Source of the DNA: Apostichopus japonicus
Lineage: Eukaryota; Echinodermata; Holothuroidea; Aspidochirotida; Stichopodidae
NCBI RefSeq assembly: GCF_037975245.1
Contig: NC_092569.1
Span: 32,945,668 to 33,009,667 of the forward strand
Reading direction: 5' to 3'
Length of the DNA stretch: 64,000 nt
Shown here one piece after another: positions 56,848 through 64,000 of this stretch; position 1 is the first letter of the stretch, and each line of letters opens with the position of its first letter. The position numbers and the translations under genes are program-made. The notes under the pieces were generated by a model. It did not search any database and had not been told where the DNA came from. It saw only the letters and a list, made by a program, of their open reading frames with translations.

Positions 56848-58341
56848 TCAGAAGTAGGATAGCTTGTCGTTACCGAGCCAGAATTCTCGTTGTAAGAAGC
56901 CAAAGCCGTTTTTGTAGTCGTTCCAACCACGGTAAAAATCTACAGCGCCATCAATCCTACGTTGAAAAACCTGTTAAAGATAAACTTTATATTTCATAAC
57001 AATACTATTTATTTTTGGTTGTACGGTGGGGGTGGGGGGGGGGGGGTGAATCATCTTTCTATTAATACCCTCAACATCGATCATCTGTTTCAATCAAACA
57101 AGGAAACAAAGAAGTATTTAAAGAAGACATATATAGAGCACATACCGTCCATCCGCCTCCATCTATTGAATTATTACAGTGGACATTGAAAGGTTCAGGA
57201 GCATCGTCGGGTTGTATCATGAAAACACCAGATTCAGTTTGATCATCACATCGATCATAGACTTCTTTGCAATCTCTCGGATACCTATACAGTATATAAA
57301 CATAATATTCTTAATTGATAACTCTTCAAATTTTTGTTTCCTTTAACAGAATGGAGAAGACACAATTATTGCTTTTGAAGTTTGAAAATTCCTTTCGAAT
57401 ATGCAAAATTATGGACAAGTTAATACAGCAATGCAATTTGCCTCCAATGTTTTCCCTTTCTCACCACACCAATACATAAGTCAAACGTTATTTGTCCTTT
57501 TTATATATATGTGGGGGTTGCATCATTGTGTGAAAGGACGTATAATGGGTTCCAAATTAATGTCATCATGCTTAATAATATTCTTTTCTGTTGGTTGAAA
57601 GCCTAATCTCAATATCGTGTCCCTAACTCTAGTTAATCGAAATGTTACCTATTTTGACTGGTTTCACCTCCCTTATTCCAGATAATAGAACACTTCATGT
57701 GATTTATGATGTCACCATTGCAGTTACTCTTCTATAATTTTAATTATAGGCTATTATAACCTTCATTTTCATTTATCCTTGACACGTGATACATTAGGGA
57801 TGTTTGCTTAGCTGTCAACGTTTTCTGCTATTAGAATTTCATCAAAATGCAACATTTATGTACAAAGATCAGTTTCCTCCCTGCATACATAATTGAAAGA
57901 ATATATAAAGAAACTAGCTAAAGACATTTCAACTCAATTGCACAAATGATATCTTTCACTCTTCTGTTGCCAGAAGCAACTTTCAAAATATAAAGACCCC
58001 CCTCTCTCCCTCACAGAATAAAACAAAACATTCTTTGCAGTACAAACTATTATATGCGGGTATGGTTTTCACCTAACGATACAGACAATATTTAGACACA
58101 TGAATATGCTTTCATTAATGTTATGCATCACTATCAAAACTCCTAATGAAGCATTCAGCTGGTTCGTGATATAGATTTAAGACTAAAACACTCCTGAATA
58201 TAAAATCAGTGTTCAAGCACAATTGTCACTCAAAACAACAACAACAACAACAAAATCAAAAGACATGTTTAGAAACAATTACTTACTCTCGATGCTTTTT
58301 CTTTGTCTGCTTGGACTGTTATCGTCAACTCGCAAATCACC
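56848..58341 (-). pseudogene. Third FReD copy, decayed, minus strand
   Basis: Three minus-strand pieces. 58341..58287: a possible 55-base exon after CCCAG and before GTAAGT, reading GDLRVDDNSPSRQRKSIE. 57284..57146: TATCCGAGAGATTGC gives YPRDCKEVYDRCDD, then SGVFMIQPDD, EPFNVHCN and GGGWT before GTATGT. 56970 downward: [40 protein letters not shown], then TGA at 56850..56848 where TNQK-type sequence should continue. Neither the rest of the FReD nor TIL or EGF exons were found further along. The phase of the first piece does not fit the second. A broken paralog inverted relative to genes 1 and 2. Confidence 0.75.
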
Positions 58342-59849
58342 CTGGGAACTAAAGAACGAACTTACTTTACATTCATACCAAGCTTAATAGTTGTAATAAC
58401 GGGATATAGTAATTTGCAATTCAAAACTCTCATATATTATTGTCAATATGTATTCCTTAAAATAGCCTAAATGTTAAAATTATTGATCTATCAAAGTATT
58501 GTTGCAATGGTTTTCTATATATTTGTGGAATGAAACTCGACCAGTTATGCCATTCACGTTTTCATTTGAATGCAGCATCGAGTAACGTCGGGGAATTTCT
58601 ACAATTCAACTCATACAGCTGCTTGATATGCGGTAACTGTTACATGATATACATTATAAACCAACTAATTTCGCTGTGGGAGAAACAAGTATCACTGATG
58701 TAGTCAAAAATAACGTTATTATATCTTCAAAGGTTCAGTGGCGGAGCTAGGGGTAATGGTCAGGGGGCGAGAATGGTCTGTAGGGGCGCTTTGGACACTA
58801 TCTCAGCGGAGCGCCACCACAGGTTGGCGCGGAGGGTAAAGACATTTTTTGAGTAATTCTCCCTAGATCGCCGTAAATGACCCTTTCCGGGCCTTGCTCA
58901 TTTGCAGATAAACGAAGAATAAATAGATGTCATCGCCATTTTGTCAGAAACTTACACCAACAAAATGTGACAAATGTCAATAGGTAGATGAGAAGAGTCC
59001 AGTAGAGTGTTTGTGTCTTCAGTGTTTTCTCTCCTATATGGTCCTTGATAGGGACTCGAGTGTCCCTCCTGATTCTCTTTTTCTACTAAACTAAAATAAC
59101 TCCTTAGTTAGACGTAGACGGGAAGGTAAATCAACAGTGAAGGGAGTTGCTAAGACCCCTGATCTGTGGCGTCGGTTGCTATATATAACCGTAGTCTAAA
59201 CACGTACCATGTAAAAGGATTGCCGAGAATACATATCATGTTGAAATTCCTATATTTTCTTTGGATAAGTAAATGCAATACTTTATCGTGTGATACATGC
59301 AAATTGCATTTTTCTTCACCGACGCAATTAATCCAGAACACCACATTTACACTTGAAATGGGGGATGGATGTGTCACGTTTCAATACCGTAATTAATGAC
59401 AACCTCTCTTCACCAGCCAACGACCCCCGTTGATTAATGTTCATATTTTAATGTGCCACGGACAACTTTCTACGGTTACGTCATATCCGGGGATATATTA
59501 TAAAAAACGCCCAGCTGCCCATATACGGGTATTAGCTAGGCTACTTATACCGCCGTAGGCTTTTATGTTGCCTACTAAGTTCACCAGATTACACGATGAT
59601 AAATGCAATGGACTATCGCAGCTAGAACCACGGTAATTTGGCATTTATCAGCTGAATGAATTGATTAGTCGCCCTCACTCTTTTTTCCCCGAATGTATGT
59701 ACCAAATGCACTTGACCTAGAAATCGTAACTTCCTTTGTAGAAATTTGAATTTACATTGTGCGATAATGAAGATAACGACAAAATAGAAATTTCTAATTC
59801 TTTTTAGTAAACCACAAATATCCTCTCAAATTATTCTCTAAAATTTTCA
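58342..59849. other. Intergenic DNA
   Basis: No gene. CAGTGGCGGAGCTAGGGG at about 58737 is again a hAT-like terminus without a partner end. Confidence 0.4.
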
Positions 59850-60269
59850 ATGAAAATAAAAAGACCTAGTCTTGACCATGACAGTGTATACTTCATGGTA
59901 GTTAATGCGAGGTATCACAAGGGTGTACCACGTGTCTACTATAATTCCAGTCTGAAAGTTATCGAAAGGATCCGATCTATTTTATCCGATCTTTCATATT
60001 ATATATACGTGCCTGCTCTTTCGAGAGACCCACATGAGTATACGAGAAAATTAAAGAGTCTGTTGCAACAGTACCAATTAAATGCCAAAACTGCTGATAA
60101 AATTCAATCGACAATCCAGCATTACCAGACTTTGCCTTTACTCACAGAAAAGAGGGCGGTTCTACATGCATTCTCCGTTAACAGCCCATCACATTTATTA
60201 GCATCCTCAACACTTAAGGATTTTGTAATCTCGAGGTCCCTGAAAAACGGGGGTAGCTCAATACGTTGA
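59850..60269 (+). CDS. Unidentified 139-codon open frame
   Basis: Begins MKIKRPSLDHDSVYFMVVN and ends SLKNGGSSIR before TGA. Mixed, protein-like composition with charged helical stretches (for example HEYTRKLKSLLQQYQLN). I recognise no family. It is next to LINE debris on the opposite strand, so it could be a transposon gene fragment, a host exon or chance. No splice evidence. Confidence 0.22.
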   Translation: MKIKRPSLDHDSVYFMVVNARYHKGVPRVYYNSSLKVIERIRSILSDLSYYIYVPALSRDPHEYTRKLKSLLQQYQLNAKTADKIQSTIQHYQTLPLLTEKRAVLHAFSVNSPSHLLASSTLKDFVISRSLKNGGSSIR

Positions 60270-60513
60270 CTAGAATACAGGTCACTATAAAATGATGCGA
60301 GTATGCGAAGAATGGATAGTATCAAAAACAATTAAACCACTTTGATCATGCAACTTGCGAATAGCATTTCTAGTCTTGTTGTGTCTTTCTTAAGTAAGAA
60401 AGTATTTAGTATTTCCCCCCATATAGCCTACCCACCTCGCCCTAGAACGTACAATAATACCACGCAGCTTGTACTCAAAAATATATTCAAGCTTATTTCT
60501 TTCAGAATTGAGC

Positions 60514-60870
60514 TTATGAAGAACATCTAAGGAAAGGGTGGCAAAATAGTCCTTTTTCCAACTTATAAATATTGCTAACAACATCTTGTTTATCTAAATC
60601 CAAATTAAACATGAAATTGAAGTCCCAACCTATAATAAGAGTGTCACAAGAAAAAGTTTGAAGATGAACAAAAATATCATTGAAAAAACCAGGATCATCT
60701 AAATTAGGACCATAAAGACAGACGAGGGTAAAAATTCTATCTGAAAGTTGAAAATCACAAAAAATAAACCGTCCGCTGGCAGATTCCATTGATCGGATAA
60801 TGTTCACATCAAATCTAGGATTGAAAAGAATGCCAACACCTTTGCTAATAGAAGTGCCATGACTATACAT
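60514..60870 (-). pseudogene. LINE endonuclease (APE-type) fragment
   Basis: Reads SKGVGILFNPRFDV, GRFIFCDFQLSDRIFTLVCL, YGPNLDDPGFFNDIF and TLIIGWDFNFMF. This is the central block of the exonuclease-endonuclease-phosphatase fold of non-LTR retrotransposons (YGPN, and GDFN seen here as GWDFN), most like the L1/Tx1 group. No catalytic C-terminal part or reverse transcriptase follows. Confidence 0.75.
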
Positions 60871-60895
60871 AATTTTACCTCCCCACTATCTCACC

Positions 60896-61266
60896 TCACC
60901 TATCCCGGAATCTGGTAGACCGTAGGGGCGCCACAGATGCCCTCCCAACTATTTCTTTCCACTTCTTCCTGTCCTCGGCCTCTCGAAGGGCATCAGGCAG
61001 TTTGAGGCCCGTCCACTCTGGGATGTTGTCCTCCCATCTTTTCTCTGTCTGCCTCTCCTTCTTCCTCCCGGTACCGTGCCCTGCAGGATCGTTTTGGCCA
61101 GTCCTGTAGATCTTGTGACATGGCCATACCATCTCAATTTGCGTTTTTTCACAATGGTGAGGAGGTCATCGTAGGGCCCGATAGCCTGGCCAATTCTTTT
61201 CCTCACTTCTTGATTGGACATGTGGTCCCTGTAGGATATGTTGAGGAGTCTGCGGAAACTCCCCAC
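60896..61266 (-). pseudogene. LINE reverse transcriptase C-terminal tail, frameshifted
   Basis: First frame: FRRLLNISYRDHMSNQEVRK, RKLRWYGHVTRSTGLAKTIL and QGTVPGGRRRGRQRK. A shift near 61040 moves to the second frame: KRWEDNIPEWTGLKLPDAL, DRKKWKEIVGRASVAP and RSTRFRDR, then stop. LRWYGHV followed by GGRRRGR and KRWEDNI is a well-known C-terminal signature of a common non-LTR retrotransposon group in invertebrates. It is unlike the endonuclease fragment next to it and comes from a different element. Confidence 0.75.
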
Positions 61267-61332
61267 TATGCCAACCCGTTATGCCAACAATTTTCGTCAC
61301 GAAAAACACTATGGGTCTCTTGTAATAGATAG

Positions 61333-62125
61333 ATATCTCTCCTATTATTATGCAAATATGCGAACACTTTTCACCTCTTCTTGTGCTGCCTGATACCTCT
61401 AACGTTATATAAACTAATTTTTAATAGAGAATGAGTTAACTGTTTCTGTAATTACGGGCTAATCCAGGATTTAAATAGGTGGGCCGAAAAAATAGACTTG
61501 CAAGTGTGCATCCTCAGGCATATACAGTAATGCTACAACTTTTAATCCTACAACTTTGAATTAGATATACACGCAAGGTTGTGCAATAACTTTATTTTTT
61601 TTGTATGTGTAGGGCTGGCTTGAAAAGGGGGTGTACAACCCCACCCCCTTGGCCTGGATCCGCGCCGGATAATCGATTGTTGGATGCAGGTAATATTCGG
61701 ACAACGTAGATGTCTTTGACCTTAGACCTCTACAGACATACCGCCATTCAGTTAGGTTGGATAATGCAAGACGAGAGGCATGTGAAAACGCCCCCCCCCA
61801 AAAAAAAAAAAAAAAAAAATTGTTGTTTCGTTTTAATTATATTTTATTTATTTATATGTCAAGTGTGATCGGCTAGATTTAATATCAAAACGTGAATGTA
61901 ATTGGCAAAAAGGGAATGGACGCACAAAGAATTAAATTCACAGACAGACATTTTTATTCACTTCAACGTTTATATTCATCGAGATCTTTGAATGTTAATT
62001 TTTATTGTTATTATCCCATCGCTCTCATAGGGAGGATGAAATATTGTAGTTCCTTTGCGAGTTGCTCCATATACAGAAGTATCAGTTACCATAGCAACAG
62101 TTGTCATGGTCATGAGTGGTTTTCC
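61333..62125. other. Intergenic DNA
   Basis: No gene. A C run followed by an A run (about 61790..61819) is present. Confidence 0.4.
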
Positions 62126-62570
62126 TGAGTAGCTACTCCTCGCGGGGTCAACTATGGTGCGGTACTCCAGAGTAAAAGGAAGTCCATGACTGAGGGAAGG
62201 TCAAAATGCGACTGTCTGTATGTGTGTGTTGGTGTGGGTGTGACGGGGTGGGCGGGGATTGCTTGCGTGTGTGTGTTTCCAGAGGTCATAGGTCAAATTG
62301 AGTGTAAAACAAAACTTTGCTATGACTACAAGGGGAAACATTTATTTGACATAGAACCTCCACAGGTGTAATGGAAATGTCAAATCAAGTAGTACCAAAA
62401 CATGTGGTTGCCATGGAAAGCGAGGTCAAAGGTCACATGGTTAAATGTCAAATGTATAGTTGGTCCTGAGTAGCTACTCTTGGGGGTTCACCCGTGGTGG
62501 GGTACCACAGAGTGAAAGGAAGTGTATGACTGAGGGAAAAAACGTCGAAACGTGACTGTCTGTGTGTGTA
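62126..62570. repeat. Direct repeat pair of about 110 bases
   Basis: CCTGAGTAGCTACTC, GTGGTACC/GCGGTACTCCAGAGT, AAAGGAAGT..ATGACTGAGGG and CGACTGTCTG/GTGACTGTCTGTGTGTGT occur in order at 62126..62234 and again at 62464..62570. Both copies lead into a GT-rich tract. Confidence 0.7.
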
Positions 62571-63800
62571 TGGGTGTGTTTTGTTTTGTTTGTTGATATT
62601 GCTATTTTTCTTCTTTTTGTTTTTGTTCTTGTGTGTTTTGTTTGTGTATGTGTTCAAACGTTGTGTTAACATTTGATAGTTTCTATATGCGTCATTATGA
62701 ATAACTATAATGTGTGATTGTAATATTATTGCTATTATTATTATTAATAGTATATAGGTTAGTCCTAATGACGCATAAGCATATAGTTACAAACCAACGC
62801 ATAATACATGCTTTGAACCCACACGCGCACAAACATACACACACAATCATTCAACTGCTAGTCAAGTCAAGAAACTTTTCTAAAATTTTGTTTACTTTTA
62901 TTAAATGTTAAGTTTGTTTACTTTAAATTCGAAGTCATAACAACTTTTGCCTAATATCATTGTTCCTATTACAATTTGGTTTTTGGATTAAAGTAAACGA
63001 TACGATGCACAAGCATTGCTTCTAATCTCTTCTCGTTTGAGATATTCACCTTTAAAGTATGCTAATATATGTCTGCAATGCTCCTTTAATGTTATAGTGA
63101 TTGCGACGTCGTGCTCGTAAGTGAACACACATCAACAAATTTCACCAAAGGTGATAATCTCCCTCACAAGTGGAAAAATACATCATCGTATTTTTTTTTT
63201 CAAAAGGAAAATAGTTTATTCATACTCTTAAATCATGAAATATACAAAATCATTCAGATGGGAAATGTTTACTTATCAACGGTTAATCAACGTTGATGCT
63301 ACATGCTACTTTTATATCGTGCTTTGTCATGTTCGTATGATTTTTTAATGTAAGTTGTTCATACAGAATCCACAGTTTGTCATCATAAGCTTAAATATAA
63401 ACCTGACAAAAAATATGCATGTTTATGCGTTTTTCAGGATTTAAAAATATGAATTCATAACGAAATGGAAAACAATGTTGGAAAAGAAAAAAGAAATATG
63501 AACTTTTACTCTTATTTTCTGTCAGAATGAAATGAATTATGAAATTGATGAAAATTATCTGCTTGTTATGTTGGCTATCAATTGATTACTTTATTAGGAA
63601 TATAACATTATTTTAATTTACAAACTCATACTGTGCATGACTCTTTTCGTCCACGTTGATCCACAATATGCATAAACAGAGCACAGAAGCGTTTGCATTT
63701 AGATGTACCCGTATATAAAGGTTATCTCTACCTTATACCTCCACTCGGTCCCACTTCATATCAACCACCCTTAAAAACAAAATGCACACTGTAGACGTAT
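62571..63800. other. Intergenic DNA
   Basis: GT/TTTTG-rich tract at about 62560..62660, then AT-rich DNA with no gene. Confidence 0.4.
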
Positions 63801-63804
63801 ATAT

Positions 63805-63864
<60 letters not shown>

Positions 63865-63881
63865 ATATGTATATATATATG

Positions 63882-63946
<65 letters not shown>

Positions 63947-64000
63947 ATTTTTCACTGTTCTTGATTACGATTTTCATTTATATACATGGGTTATCTCTAC
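63801..64000. repeat. (TA)n array with SINE-like flank
   Basis: About 145 bases of TA repeat with phased TATATG interruptions, followed by TTTTTCACTGTTCTTGATTA, the same phrase that flanks the TA arrays near 50340 and 53350. It runs off the window end. Confidence 0.8.

Overview
This is a window of an AT-rich animal genome. Its genes are split into small exons by GT-AG introns, it has long (TA)n arrays, and it carries relics of many eukaryotic transposon families. Secreted proteins that combine fibrinogen-related domains (FReD) with TIL and EGF-like modules point to a deuterostome marine invertebrate. An echinoderm, perhaps a sea cucumber, is my best guess; this rests on family knowledge, not on a search.

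The main content is a small cluster of FReD genes. Gene 1 (3130..15396, +, nine exons) and gene 2 (30161..52745, +, eight exons) are tandem paralogs. Both encode a signal peptide, a short linker exon, a FReD that stops before its calcium-binding part, a TIL module, one or two VWC/EGF-like modules, and a complete C-terminal FReD. The terminal exon of each carries a tyrosine- and cysteine-rich insertion inside the calcium-binding (P) region. The gene 2 exons add up to exactly 559 codons with matching intron phases. The gene 1 exons total one base too many, and the surplus lies in a T run at 13140..13146, so gene 1 is either a recent pseudogene or carries an assembly error. A third, decayed FReD copy lies on the minus strand at 56848..58341.

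Intron 1 of gene 1 contains a diverged 1.9-kb tandem duplication. Intron 1 of gene 2 contains a complete Ty3/gypsy-type LTR retrotransposon (30723..40011) with two 734-base LTRs that look identical, a CAAG target duplication, gag with a zinc knuckle, and an open 1,600-residue pol with an unusual C-terminal extension. Other gene 2 introns hold a Penelope-like element remnant with GIY-YIG endonuclease and hammerhead-ribozyme-like cores, a tRNA-like SINE fragment and large (TA)n arrays.

The space between genes 1 and 2 (15.4-30.1 kb) has no complete gene. It holds a hAT-type non-autonomous element (19896..20630) with an exact 8-base target duplication, a foldback element built of TCGATTTAAATCGA-type words (21123..21838), exon-like fragments resembling a dynein stalk (minus strand, 24.2-25.5 kb), a decayed PIF/Harbinger element (26276..27500), a (TA)n-centred inverted repeat and a degenerate minisatellite. 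The right end (53-64 kb) holds inverted GC-rich minisatellites, the third FReD remnant, two LINE fragments and assorted repeats. No RNA genes, CRISPR arrays or prokaryotic features were seen.
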